Origin: Gemmobacter megaterium
GTDB lineage: Bacteria > Pseudomonadota > Alphaproteobacteria > Rhodobacterales > Rhodobacteraceae
Reading direction: 5' to 3'
NCBI RefSeq assembly: GCF_900156815.1
Contig: NZ_FTOT01000002.1
Coordinates: 124,001 to 188,000, forward strand
DNA: 64,000 nucleotides
Each line of letters opens with the position of its first letter. Within the stretch, counting starts at the first letter, position 1. The notes under the pieces were generated by a model that made no database searches, was not told the DNA's origin, and saw only the letters and a program-made list of their open reading frames with translations. A program made the translations under genes and the position numbers. This document shows, piece by piece, positions 17,674 to 25,284 of the stretch.

Positions 17674-18342
17674 ATGCGCAGCTACGACGAAATTCTGGCG
17701 ATTGCCGCCGAACGCAAGGGCGGCTTTGGCGCCGTGCTCGACGATGCCCCCGTGCCGCTGACGCCAGAGGCGCTGGCCGCCATCCCGGATGACCGCTGGC
17801 TGTCCACCATGGCGCGCGGCATCTTTCAGGCTGGCATCAGCTGGAAGGTGGTCGAGACGAAATGGCCCGGCATCGAAGAGGCGTTCCACGGCTTTGACGT
17901 CGGCCGCGTGTCGATGATGGACGACCTGTGGTTCGATGCGCTGGTGGCGGACCCCCGCGTGATCCGCTCGGCCCCCAAGATCGCCGCGATCCGCGACAAT
18001 GCCGCGTTCATCCGTCGGGTCGCGGCGGAGCATGGCGGTTTCGGGCGCCGCATCGCCGACTGGCCAGCGCGCGACTTTGCCGGGTTGCTGGCCTGGCTGG
18101 CACGCGAGGGCAGTCGGCTGGGCGGATCGACCGGCCCCTACATGTTGCGGTTCATGGGGCGGGATGGCTATATCCTGTCGCAAGATGTGGTCAAACGGCT
18201 GATCGCCGAAGGGGTGATCGACGGCCCGCCCACCTCGGCCAAGGCGCGGGCGGCGGTGCAGGCGGCATTCGACCACTGGCAGGCACAATCGGGGCAGACC
18301 CTTACCACCATCAGCCGGGTTCTGGCGCGCAGTATCGGTTGA
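17674..18342 (+). CDS. DNA-3-methyladenine glycosylase I-like protein
   Basis: A 222-residue protein resembling Tag-type base-excision glycosylases: RSYDEILAIAAERKGGFGAV, the ISWKVVETKWPGIEEAF block, then KIAAIRDNAAFI. These enzymes remove 3-methyladenine from DNA. It is longer than E. coli Tag (187 residues) and contains no cysteine at all, so the zinc ligands (two Cys, two His) of E. coli Tag are missing; it belongs to a divergent subfamily. The start at 17674 follows GGAGG at 17664-17668; TTG at 17641 is an unlikely alternative. It is divergent from thrS. Confidence 0.82.
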   Translation: MRSYDEILAIAAERKGGFGAVLDDAPVPLTPEALAAIPDDRWLSTMARGIFQAGISWKVVETKWPGIEEAFHGFDVGRVSMMDDLWFDALVADPRVIRSAPKIAAIRDNAAFIRRVAAEHGGFGRRIADWPARDFAGLLAWLAREGSRLGGSTGPYMLRFMGRDGYILSQDVVKRLIAEGVIDGPPTSAKARAAVQAAFDHWQAQSGQTLTTISRVLARSIG

Positions 18343-18501
18343 GCCTGCAGATTGGTCGGCGAAGGCGGGACTTGCGCCCCTCTGCGCATATCGCGGGGTC
18401 AGCGCCCCATGGCGTTCGGATCAACGCAATGGGGCGGCGGGGGTGCTTTCCGCGCGGCTGTGGGGCTGATACACAGGTGGCCGATATTGCGAGGAGTGAC
18501 C

Positions 18502-19254
18502 ATGCCGGAGTATCTGACCACGCCGCAAGGGCGACGGATCGCCTATCACCGCACAAAGGGTGCCGGGCCGGGCGTGGTGTTCCTGGGCGGGTTCCGTTCG
18601 GACATGACGGGCACCAAGGCGATGGCGCTTGAGGACTGGGCAGGCCGGACGGGACGCGCCTTTGTGCGATTCGACTATTCCGGCCATGGCGCGAGTTCCG
18701 AGGCGTTTCTGGATGGCTGTATCGGCGATTGGGCCGAAGATGCGGTCGCCGCGATCACGGCACTGACCCAGGGCCCGCAGGTGCTGGTCGGCTCCTCTAT
18801 GGGCGGATGGATCGCCCTGCTGGCCGCCAAGGCACTGCCCGAGCGGGTTGCGGGGCTGGTGGGCATTGCCGCCGCGCCGGACTTTACCGAAGACAGCATG
18901 TGGGCCGGGTTTTCCGACAGCCAGAAGCTGGCGCTGACCACAAGCGGCCAATTGGACCTGCCGTCGGACTATTCCGACGCGCCCTATGTGATCACGCGGA
19001 AACTGATCGAGGATGGCCGCCAGCGGCTGGTCCTGCGCGATCCCCTGCCCCTGCCCATGCCGGTGCGCCTGCTGCAAGGGACAGCCGATACCGATGTGCC
19101 GCCCGCTGTCGCCTTGCGGCTGATGGATCATGCCGAAAGCCCGGATTTGCGGCTGACCTTGGTCAAGGGGGCCGATCACCGTTTCTCGACCCCTGACTGC
19201 CTGGCGCTGATCGAAGCGGCGCTGGAGGATGTTCTGGCGCGGATCGGAGGCTGA
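18502..19254 (+). CDS. Alpha/beta hydrolase, carboxylesterase-like
   Basis: A 250-residue soluble alpha/beta hydrolase. The nucleophile elbow is VGSSMGGW (GxSxG), the oxyanion region GVVFLGGFRSDM, the acid is probably the Asp in GTADTDVPP and the base the His in GADHRFS. The pattern, including RFDYSGHGASS, resembles ABHD10-type esterases and bacterial relatives that remove acyl groups. GAGGAG at 18491-18496 supports the ATG. It is followed after one base by a second hydrolase gene, so the two are cotranscribed. The substrate is unknown. Confidence 0.88.
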   Translation: MPEYLTTPQGRRIAYHRTKGAGPGVVFLGGFRSDMTGTKAMALEDWAGRTGRAFVRFDYSGHGASSEAFLDGCIGDWAEDAVAAITALTQGPQVLVGSSMGGWIALLAAKALPERVAGLVGIAAAPDFTEDSMWAGFSDSQKLALTTSGQLDLPSDYSDAPYVITRKLIEDGRQRLVLRDPLPLPMPVRLLQGTADTDVPPAVALRLMDHAESPDLRLTLVKGADHRFSTPDCLALIEAALEDVLARIGG

Positions 19255-19255
19255 G

Positions 19256-20254
19256 ATGCGGACATTCGGAAAATGGCTCGGGCGGGCCCTGCTGGTTCTG
19301 GTATTGCTGGCAGGCGCAGTCTGGCTGTGGCCGCGCGACACCCGGATTGCCCCGCCCGCCTTTGACGCGGCGGCGGTGCCTGCCGATCTGGAGGGCTGGC
19401 TGAAGGCGCGGGAAGATGTGTTCGCCGATCTGGTGCCCGGCACGCAAAAGCGGGTGATCTGGCACGATGTGCCCGGCGTCAGGACTCCGCTGTCGGTGGT
19501 CTATGTCCATGGATTTTCGGCCAGTTCCGAAGAATCCCGCCCGGTGCCCGACATGCTGGCCGGGGCGTTGGGCGCCAATCTTCATTTCACGCGGCTGGCC
19601 GGGCATGGGCGCGACGGCGCGGCGCTGGGGGCCGCCAGCGCAGAGGACTGGATGACCGACCTGGCAGAGGCGCTGGCCATCGGCGCCCGGATCGGTGATC
19701 GCGTGGTGGTGGTCGCCAGTTCGACCGGGGCCTCGATCGTGCTGGCGGGGCTTGCCACACCGGACCTGCGCGCCGCGATGCCTGCGGCAGAAAAGGTGGC
19801 AGGGGTGGCGATGATCTCGCCCAATCTGCGCCTGGCCTCGGCACTGGAAAACTGGGTTCTGGATCTGCCGGGCGCCGCGCATGTCCTGCCGGGGCTGATC
19901 GGCGCCGATCAGATCTGGCCCAGCCGCAACCCCGACCATGCCAGATACTGGACCTTGCGCTACCCGACCGCCGCGCTGTTTCCGATGGCCAAGGCCATGC
20001 GCGCCGCGCGGGCGGCCGATCCGGGGCGCGTGACCGTTCCGCTGCTTGTATTGACCTCGCCCGATGATGTTGTCGTCAGCCCGGCGGCAACCGAGGCGAT
20101 GGCGGCGCGCTGGGGCGGCACGGTCGCTCGTGAAAGCTGGCCGCTGCGCGCGGGCATGGACCACGAGGCGCATGTGATCGCGGGGGATATCCGGTCCCCC
20201 GGCATGACAAAGGCGGTGGCCGACCGGCTGATCCTGTGGGCCGAGGGGCTATGA
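19256..20254 (+). CDS. Membrane-anchored alpha/beta hydrolase
   Basis: A 332-residue protein with an N-terminal hydrophobic helix (about residues 8-25) that may be a membrane anchor or uncleaved signal, then an alpha/beta hydrolase domain. The nucleophile region is VVASSTGASIV, i.e. A-S-S-T-G instead of the usual G-x-S-x-G. VYVHGFSASSEES gives the oxyanion hole, TSPDDVVVSP the acid loop and GMDHEAHV the catalytic His. It follows the esterase gene after one base. A perfect 9-bp hairpin at 20291-20313 ends the transcript. The substrate is unknown. Confidence 0.87.
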   Translation: MRTFGKWLGRALLVLVLLAGAVWLWPRDTRIAPPAFDAAAVPADLEGWLKAREDVFADLVPGTQKRVIWHDVPGVRTPLSVVYVHGFSASSEESRPVPDMLAGALGANLHFTRLAGHGRDGAALGAASAEDWMTDLAEALAIGARIGDRVVVVASSTGASIVLAGLATPDLRAAMPAAEKVAGVAMISPNLRLASALENWVLDLPGAAHVLPGLIGADQIWPSRNPDHARYWTLRYPTAALFPMAKAMRAARAADPGRVTVPLLVLTSPDDVVVSPAATEAMAARWGGTVARESWPLRAGMDHEAHVIAGDIRSPGMTKAVADRLILWAEGL

Positions 20255-20290
20255 CCCGCCCGCACTGATCAGGGTTCGCGCCAAAGGCCC

Positions 20291-20313
20291 CCGGCGCCCA
20301 TGACGGGCGCCGG
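20291..20313. terminator. Bidirectional hairpin between the hydrolase pair and phaZ
   Basis: A perfect 9-bp stem CCGGCGCCC / GGGCGCCGG with loop ATGAC sits between convergent genes ending at 20254 and 20327. It has no clear U-tract. Confidence 0.7.
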
Positions 20314-20326
20314 CGCCAAAGCGGTG

Positions 20327-21592
20327 TCAGACCGCCTGCAACTTGACGGCCGCCTTGGGCGCCGCCGAATTCGAATCGATGAAGTTCAGCACCAGCGGGC
20401 GGATGTTGTTGCGCCAGCTTTTCCCGGCAAAGATGCCGTAATGCCCCGCACCGGGTTCCAGATGCTGCGCCTTTTTGCTGGCGGGCAGTCCGGTGCACAG
20501 ATCCAGCGCCGCGACGCATTGGCCGGGGGCGGAGATGTCGTCATTCGCCCCTTCGACCGTCATCACGGCCACCGAGGTGATGGCGCCGATATCAACCTTT
20601 TTTCCATCCACCACAAAGGCGTTGCGGGCAATCTCGAGGTTCTTGAAGATACGCTCGACGGTGGAAAGGTAGAATTCCGCCGTCATGTCCATGACCGCGA
20701 GATATTCGTCATAGAACACGTTGTGCCGGTCGTGTTCGCTGTCCTCGCCCTTGGATGCCGCGAGGATCTTGTCCTGGAACGCCTTGGAATGCGTTTCAAG
20801 GTTCATCGAGATGAACCCCGCCAGTTGCAGCAGCCCCGGATAGACCAGACGCCCGGCGCCCGCGTATTTGAAGCCGACGCGCTGGATGGCCAGATGTTCC
20901 AACTGGCCCATGGTCACGCGGCGTCCGAAATCGGTGACTTCGGTATCGGCGGCATCCGGGTCGATCGGGCCCCCGATCAGGATCAGGCTGCGCGGCTGGG
21001 CCTCGGGGTCTTCGGCCGCAAGATAGGCGGTGGCGGCCAGGGTCAGGGGCGCAGGCTGGCAGATGGCGACGACATGGGTATCGGGCCCAAGGTGGCGCAT
21101 GAAATCCACCAGATAGAGCGTGTAATCCTCGATGTCGAATTTCCCGGCCGAAACCGGAATGTCACGCGCATTGTGCCAATCGGTCACATAGACGTCGCAG
21201 TCCGGCAGCAAGGATATGACGGTAGACCGGACCAATGTGGCATAATGGCCCGACATCGGCGCAACGATCATCACCTTTCGGGTGCGGGGCTCCTGCCCCA
21301 GCACCTTGAAATGGACCAGATCGCCAAAGGGGCGGGCCACGGCGGTTTCAACCTCGACCAGATGATCGCGGCCATCGTCGCCGACGATGGAGCGGATGCC
21401 CCAGTCGGGTTTGATGACCATGCGGGCAAAGCTGCGTTCGGTGACGCGGCCCCAGGCGGACATCATCTTGAACATCGGGCTGGGCGCCAGGCCCCAGACG
21501 GGCGAGGAGGCGAAGGCACGGGCTGTTGCACCAAGCCACTCGTTCGTGTTCCGAGTGGCTTCCATCACATCATAGGTGTACATATACTTCAT
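20327..21592 (-). CDS. phaZ: Intracellular polyhydroxyalkanoate depolymerase
   Basis: A 421-residue protein of the PhaZ1 intracellular depolymerase family, which breaks down PHA storage granules. VVAICQPAPLTLAA carries the likely catalytic Cys178 (these enzymes use Cys in place of the lipase Ser), and GAGHYGIFAGKSW provides the C-terminal His. The block SIVGDDGRDHLVEVE is typical of the N-terminal region. The start at 21592 (MKYMYTYDV) has AAGGAG upstream; an in-frame extension of 22 codons is less likely. The gene is divergent from phaC across 100 bases that hold a half-conserved PhaR-like site. Confidence 0.95.
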   Translation of the reverse strand: MKYMYTYDVMEATRNTNEWLGATARAFASSPVWGLAPSPMFKMMSAWGRVTERSFARMVIKPDWGIRSIVGDDGRDHLVEVETAVARPFGDLVHFKVLGQEPRTRKVMIVAPMSGHYATLVRSTVISLLPDCDVYVTDWHNARDIPVSAGKFDIEDYTLYLVDFMRHLGPDTHVVAICQPAPLTLAATAYLAAEDPEAQPRSLILIGGPIDPDAADTEVTDFGRRVTMGQLEHLAIQRVGFKYAGAGRLVYPGLLQLAGFISMNLETHSKAFQDKILAASKGEDSEHDRHNVFYDEYLAVMDMTAEFYLSTVERIFKNLEIARNAFVVDGKKVDIGAITSVAVMTVEGANDDISAPGQCVAALDLCTGLPASKKAQHLEPGAGHYGIFAGKSWRNNIRPLVLNFIDSNSAAPKAAVKLQAV

Positions 21593-21660
21593 GTCGTCTC
21601 CTTGCGCGGGGAGGAGCCCCGGCATCTCCGTCGCTTCCCCCCCAGTCAGGCGACGCAATG

Positions 21661-21671
21661 CTGCAAAGGCA
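21661..21671. promoter_or_regulatory. Possible weak PhaR site upstream of phaC
   Basis: CTGCAAAGGCA matches one half of the CTGC-N3-GCAG operator; the second half reads GGCA. The same variant (CTGC-N3-GGCA) occurs upstream of phaR at 24579. It lies about 22 bases before the phaC start, overlapping the leader. Only the half-site match is seen; binding is inferred. Confidence 0.35.
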
Positions 21672-21692
21672 AAATAGGGGGGAAAAGTTTAC

Positions 21693-23513
21693 ATGGCAAC
21701 TGACGAGTATGCGGCTGCAGCACTGTCCGAGAAGATGCAGGCAAACCTGCAACGGATCGAGCAGCTGTCTCAACGGCTGGTTGCGGCACTGACCCGCAAG
21801 CAGGCCAGCGACCCCGCGCTGGAAGGCCCCGATCCGAACCTTTACATGCAGACGGCATCGGCCTGGATGCAGGACGCCATGAAGAACCCGGCGAAGGTGG
21901 TGGAACAGCAGGTCGCCTGGTGGGGCAAGACGCTGAAACACTATGTCGAGGCGCAGCATGTGCTGACCCAGGGCAAGCTGGCCGCTCCGCCCGATCCGGG
22001 CCCGAAGGACCGCCGCTTTGCCAATCCGCTGTGGGACACCCACCCGTATTTCAACTTTCTCAAGCAGCAATATCTGCTGAACGCCAAGGCATTGCAGGAT
22101 GCCGTCGCCGGAATCGAGACGCTGGAGCCCAACGACCGCCACCGGGTGGAATATTTCACCCGGCAGATCACCGACATGATGTCGCCCACCAATTTCCTGG
22201 GCACCAATCCCGACGCGCTGGAAAAGGCCGTCGAAACCGAGGGCGAATCGCTGGTCCGCGGGCTGGAAAACCTGGTGCGCGACATCGAGGCCAACAATGG
22301 CGAGGTGCTGGTCACGCTGTCCGACCCCGAAGCCTTCAAGGTCGGGCACAATATCGGCACCACCCCCGGATCTGTCGTGTTCCGCAACCGGATCCTGGAG
22401 CTGATCCAGTTCACCCCGACGACCGACAAGGTCCATCGCACGCCCTTGCTGATCTTTCCGCCCTGGATCAACAAGTTCTACATCATGGATCTGAAGCCCC
22501 AGAACAGCCTGATCAAATGGATCGTCGATCAGGGTTTCACGCTGTTCGTGGTCAGTTGGAAGAACCCCGATGCCAGCTATGCCGATTTCGGCATGGATGA
22601 TTACATCCGCGAAGGCTATCTGGAGGCGATCGACGCCGTGAAGGCGATCACCGGCGAAGACAAGATCAACGCCGTCGGCTATTGCATCGCGGGCACCACG
22701 CTGAGCCTGACGCTGGCGATGCTGGCACAACGCGGCGATCCGTCGATCAAATCCGCGACCTTCTTTACCATGTTGTCGGATTTCTCGGATCAGGGCGAAT
22801 TCGCGCCGTTCCTGACAGACGATTTCGTCGACGGGATCGAACGGGAATGCAAGATCAAGGGCGTGCTCGCCTCGCAGATCATGGCGCGGACCTTCAGTTT
22901 TCTGCGCTCCAATGACCTGATCTATCAGCCCGCGATCCGCAGCTACATGATGGGCGAACGCCCGCCGGCCTTTGACCTGTTGTTCTGGAATGGCGACAGC
23001 ACCAACCTGCCCGCCCGCATGGCCGTGGAATATCTGCGGTGGCTGTGCCAGCAGGACCGCTTTGCCCAGGGAACCTATGAAGTGGATGGCACGCCCGTCT
23101 CGCCCAAGGAGATCAAGCTGCCGATCTGCGCCATCGGTTGCGAGACCGACCATATCGCGGCCTGGAAGGCCAGCTTCAACGGGTTGCGGCGGTTCGGCTC
23201 CAAGGACAAGACCTTCATCATGTCGCAGTCGGGGCATATCGCCGGCATCATCAATCCGCCGGGCAAGGACAAATATGGCCATTACACCAACGAGACCCCG
23301 ATTTCGGATCTGACGCCCGACGACTGGCTGAAGGACGCGACCTTTACCAAAGGGTCCTGGTGGCCGCGCTGGGGCCAGTGGCTGGCCAAGCGGTCCGGGG
23401 CCATGGTGGCGGCCCGCGAGCCCGGCAGCGTCGCGGGCTATCCGGTGCTGTGCCCATCGCCCGGAACCTATGTGCTGCGCGAATCAGGCGGGTCGGCGAA
23501 CGCCGAGACCTGA
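21693..23513 (+). CDS. phaC: Class I poly(3-hydroxyalkanoate) synthase
   Basis: A 606-residue class I PHA synthase, which polymerises 3-hydroxyacyl-CoA into storage polyester at the granule surface. The lipase-like box GYCIAG carries catalytic Cys331; the Asp and His of the triad lie in CETDHIAAWK and SQSGHIAGI. The N-terminal PhaC_N domain includes NPLWDTHPYFNFLKQQYL. The start follows a G-rich site (GGGGGGAAAA). The C-terminus is normal. It lies in the classical order phaZ <- -> phaC, phaP, phaR, with a hairpin after the stop, so phaP is transcribed separately. Confidence 0.97.
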   Translation: MATDEYAAAALSEKMQANLQRIEQLSQRLVAALTRKQASDPALEGPDPNLYMQTASAWMQDAMKNPAKVVEQQVAWWGKTLKHYVEAQHVLTQGKLAAPPDPGPKDRRFANPLWDTHPYFNFLKQQYLLNAKALQDAVAGIETLEPNDRHRVEYFTRQITDMMSPTNFLGTNPDALEKAVETEGESLVRGLENLVRDIEANNGEVLVTLSDPEAFKVGHNIGTTPGSVVFRNRILELIQFTPTTDKVHRTPLLIFPPWINKFYIMDLKPQNSLIKWIVDQGFTLFVVSWKNPDASYADFGMDDYIREGYLEAIDAVKAITGEDKINAVGYCIAGTTLSLTLAMLAQRGDPSIKSATFFTMLSDFSDQGEFAPFLTDDFVDGIERECKIKGVLASQIMARTFSFLRSNDLIYQPAIRSYMMGERPPAFDLLFWNGDSTNLPARMAVEYLRWLCQQDRFAQGTYEVDGTPVSPKEIKLPICAIGCETDHIAAWKASFNGLRRFGSKDKTFIMSQSGHIAGIINPPGKDKYGHYTNETPISDLTPDDWLKDATFTKGSWWPRWGQWLAKRSGAMVAAREPGSVAGYPVLCPSPGTYVLRESGGSANAET

Positions 23514-23526
23514 CCCCGCAGCCGGG

Positions 23527-23547
23527 GCGCCCGACACCCTCGGGCGC
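23527..23547 (+). terminator. Hairpin after phaC
   Basis: GCGCCCGA (23527-23534) pairs perfectly with TCGGGCGC (23540-23547), 14 bases after the phaC stop. There is no U-run, so termination strength is uncertain. Confidence 0.55.
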
Positions 23548-23819
23548 GCCACAGCGGGCCACTTTCCCCGTGGCGGAACCAGTGATGCCCCGCCCCAGGG
23601 GCCAGGTGTCATCGGGCCGTTACCTGCGGGCCGAATGTGCCGCATCCGGGCCGCAGCCGCGGGGCCAGATCGGTGCAGCGTGGCGCGCGCCCGCAAGGTG
23701 CCGGTAAACCACCAATCTGACGCGGAATTTTCACGGCTGGCCAAGCTCCACCGCGTTGCAGGACCGTTGCGCAGCCCCCAGATACCCTAAGCGGAATAGT
23801 CAGGCAGCGGGCGGATATG

Positions 23820-23830
23820 CTGCATCGCAG
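23820..23830. promoter_or_regulatory. PhaR operator 1 upstream of phaP
   Basis: CTGCATCGCAG, an exact CTGC-N3-GCAG palindrome. This is the consensus reported for Rhodobacter PhaR. It is the most distal of four sites upstream of phaP. Confidence 0.75.
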
Positions 23831-23862
23831 CAATTCAGTTTCCCCAAGAACGGAAGGAAAAT

Positions 23863-23873
23863 CTGCAACGCGG
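23863..23873. promoter_or_regulatory. PhaR operator 2 (one mismatch)
   Basis: CTGCAACGCGG differs from CTGC-N3-GCAG at one base. It is centred 43 bases after operator 1. Confidence 0.6.
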
Positions 23874-23899
23874 ATTCAGGTTTCCGTTAGGTAAATCTT

Positions 23900-23910
23900 C
23901 TGCAACGCAG
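23900..23910. promoter_or_regulatory. PhaR operator 3 upstream of the phaP promoter
   Basis: CTGCAACGCAG is an exact CTGC-N3-GCAG palindrome ending 12 bases before the proposed -35 element. Confidence 0.75.
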
Positions 23911-23921
23911 CGCCAAACCCC

Positions 23922-23950
23922 TTGCAATGCTGCACCGCAGCATGTATATG
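23922..23950 (+). promoter_or_regulatory. phaP promoter
   Basis: A -35 element TTGCAA (23922-23927) and a -10 element TATATG (23945-23950) are separated by 17 bases. An exact PhaR operator sits within the spacer. The predicted transcript would start near 23957, giving a leader of about 45 bases. Confidence 0.7.
23930..23940. promoter_or_regulatory. PhaR operator 4, inside the phaP promoter spacer
   Basis: CTGCACCGCAG is an exact CTGC-N3-GCAG palindrome between the -35 and -10 elements; a bound repressor would block RNA polymerase directly. Confidence 0.8.
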
Positions 23951-24003
23951 GAAGATCAGCGCAGAGCAGGGAACGGTCCCTGAACGCAGCAAGGAGAATT
24001 GAC

Positions 24004-24459
24004 ATGGCCAAGACCAATGATTTCACCAAGACCTTCCAGGACATGATGGCCGCATTCCCGGTCGACACCACGTCGTTCCAGGATGCCTTCAAGACCCAGG
24101 CCGCCCTGGCAGAGAAAATGTCGAAAGTCGCTCTGGAAGCCGCCGAGAAATCGACGGAAATCACCGCGAAATGGACCAAGGACACCATCGCCAAGATGGG
24201 CGAAGTGACCAAGGCCAAGACCGAAGCCACCGATTACAGCAAAGCTGCCTCGGACTTCGCCTCGTCGGCTGCCGAAATGGCTGCCGAGAACATGGCTGCC
24301 TTTGCCGAAGTGGCGAAGAAAGTGCAGATGGAAACCGTCGAGCTGATGCTGGCCGCTGGCAAGGACATGTCGGAAGACGCGACCGCCGCTGTCAAGAAAG
24401 CCACTGCCGACGTGACCACCGCCGCCAAGAAGGCCACGACCGCCGCCGCCGCGAAGTAA
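24004..24459 (+). CDS. phaP: Phasin (PHA granule-associated protein)
   Basis: A 151-residue, cysteine-free, Ala/Lys/Glu-rich helical protein of the phasin_2 family (AKTNDFTKTFQDMMAAFPVDT start, long amphipathic helices, Ala/Thr/Lys-rich tail VKKATADVTTAAKKATTAAAAK). Phasins coat PHA granules and control their size and number. AAGGAG precedes the ATG. It has its own promoter with four PhaR-type operators upstream and a strong terminator after it, so it is a monocistronic gene under PhaR control. Confidence 0.96.
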   Translation: MAKTNDFTKTFQDMMAAFPVDTTSFQDAFKTQAALAEKMSKVALEAAEKSTEITAKWTKDTIAKMGEVTKAKTEATDYSKAASDFASSAAEMAAENMAAFAEVAKKVQMETVELMLAAGKDMSEDATAAVKKATADVTTAAKKATTAAAAK

Positions 24460-24523
24460 GGCGCCGGACCCCGGTTCCGACCCCAGCTTCCCCTCCCCTC
24501 CCATCGGGGACCGGACCGGACAC

Positions 24524-24557
24524 AAGGCGGGCCTTTCAGGCCCGCCTTTGGTTTTTT
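24524..24557 (+). terminator. Strong terminator after phaP
   Basis: A perfect 10-bp stem AAGGCGGGCC / GGCCCGCCTT with loop TTTCA is followed by TGGTTTTTT. It is the clearest Rho-independent terminator in the window. Confidence 0.93.
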
Positions 24558-24578
24558 CTGCACACGCTTGCATTTTTT

Positions 24579-24589
24579 CTGCACTGGCA
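24579..24589. promoter_or_regulatory. Possible PhaR autoregulation site upstream of phaR
   Basis: CTGCACTGGCA keeps the CTGC half-site and has GGCA in place of GCAG. A second CTGC lies at 24558-24561 and a TTGCA at 24568-24572. The site is 37 bases before the phaR start. Autoregulation by PhaR is known in relatives; here it is inferred from a half-site. Confidence 0.4.
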
Positions 24590-24625
24590 TAGGCTTGTCG
24601 CAATCAGACACCGGGGAGGGAGCCT

Positions 24626-25177
24626 ATGGCCAATACCGACAAGCCGCTCTTAATCAAGCGCTATGCGAGCCGTCGGCTCTACAACACCGAGACCAGCGAT
24701 TACGTCACGCTGGAGGATATCGCCGGTTTCATCCGTGCGGGCCGCGAGGTCAGCATCGTCGATCTGAAATCCGGCGACGATCTGACCCGGCAATATCTGT
24801 TGCAGATCATCGCAGAACACGAATCCAAGGGTGATTCGGTCCTGCCCATCAATGTTCTGACCGATCTGGTCCGCAGCTACACCACCGAAGTAAACAGCGT
24901 GGTGCCCCAGTTCCTGGCCGCCAGCTTCGAGATGCTGCGCGAGGGGCAATCGAAGATGTTCGAGAACATGGGCGTGTTCCCCAACCCGATCTCCACCGTG
25001 CCTGGCTTCGAGGCGATGCAGCGCCAGCAAGAAGCGTTCATGAAGATGATGGCAGGCTGGCGCCCCGGCACCTCCGGCCCCGAGCGCGAAGACGGCGACG
25101 AGGGCAGCGCCAAGGAAGAACTGGCCGACATCAAAAAGCAACTGGCGGCATTGCAGGCCAAGCTGTCCAAACTCTGA
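24626..25177 (+). CDS. phaR: PHA synthesis transcriptional repressor
   Basis: A 183-residue regulator. The N-terminal PHB/PHA accumulation domain (IKRYASRRLYNTETSDYVTLEDIAGFI, residues about 9-35 onward) binds DNA and also PHA polymer; the central repeat TDLVRSYTTEVNSVVPQFL follows; the C-terminus ends in a Lys/Leu coiled segment. PhaR represses phaP and itself until nascent granules titrate it away. It lies just downstream of phaP, and the CTGC-N3-GCAG array upstream of phaP is its probable target. A 7-bp hairpin follows. Confidence 0.96.
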   Translation: MANTDKPLLIKRYASRRLYNTETSDYVTLEDIAGFIRAGREVSIVDLKSGDDLTRQYLLQIIAEHESKGDSVLPINVLTDLVRSYTTEVNSVVPQFLAASFEMLREGQSKMFENMGVFPNPISTVPGFEAMQRQQEAFMKMMAGWRPGTSGPEREDGDEGSAKEELADIKKQLAALQAKLSKL

Positions 25178-25185
25178 CAGCACAA

Positions 25186-25206
25186 AGGGGGGCCGCCTGC
25201 CCCCCT
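25186..25206 (+). terminator. Terminator after phaR
   Basis: AGGGGGG (25186-25192) pairs with CCCCCCT (25200-25206) nine bases after the stop codon; loop CCGCCTG. It has no long U-run. Confidence 0.6.
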
Positions 25207-25284
25207 CTCGCCCGTCACACCCGCAATACCCCCTGCACTCCGCAAGGCGATGTGCCAGAGGCGCCGCGTAAACCGCCCTTGGGC

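Larger units (their letters stand above)
23514..24003 (+). other. 490-bp phaC-phaP intergenic region without a gene
   Basis: I see no credible gene here. It holds a hairpin after phaC (23527-23547), a GC-rich stretch without recognisable features to about 23800, then four CTGC-N3-GCAG-type operators and the phaP promoter between 23820 and 23950, and the phaP ribosome site AAGGAG just before 24004. Short open frames in the first half are not supported by ribosome sites or recognisable proteins. Confidence 0.7.

Noticed and set aside
15222-17792. Very long plus-strand open frame across thrS
   Set aside because: It runs antisense to an intact threonyl-tRNA synthetase and encodes low-complexity sequence; a GC-bias artefact.
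21570-23282. Minus-strand open frame opposite phaC
   Set aside because: Shadow of an intact PHA synthase gene.
23470-23790. Possible small gene in the phaC-phaP gap
   Set aside because: Arg/Pro-rich translation, overlaps the phaC end and its hairpin, and has no ribosome site; treated as non-coding.
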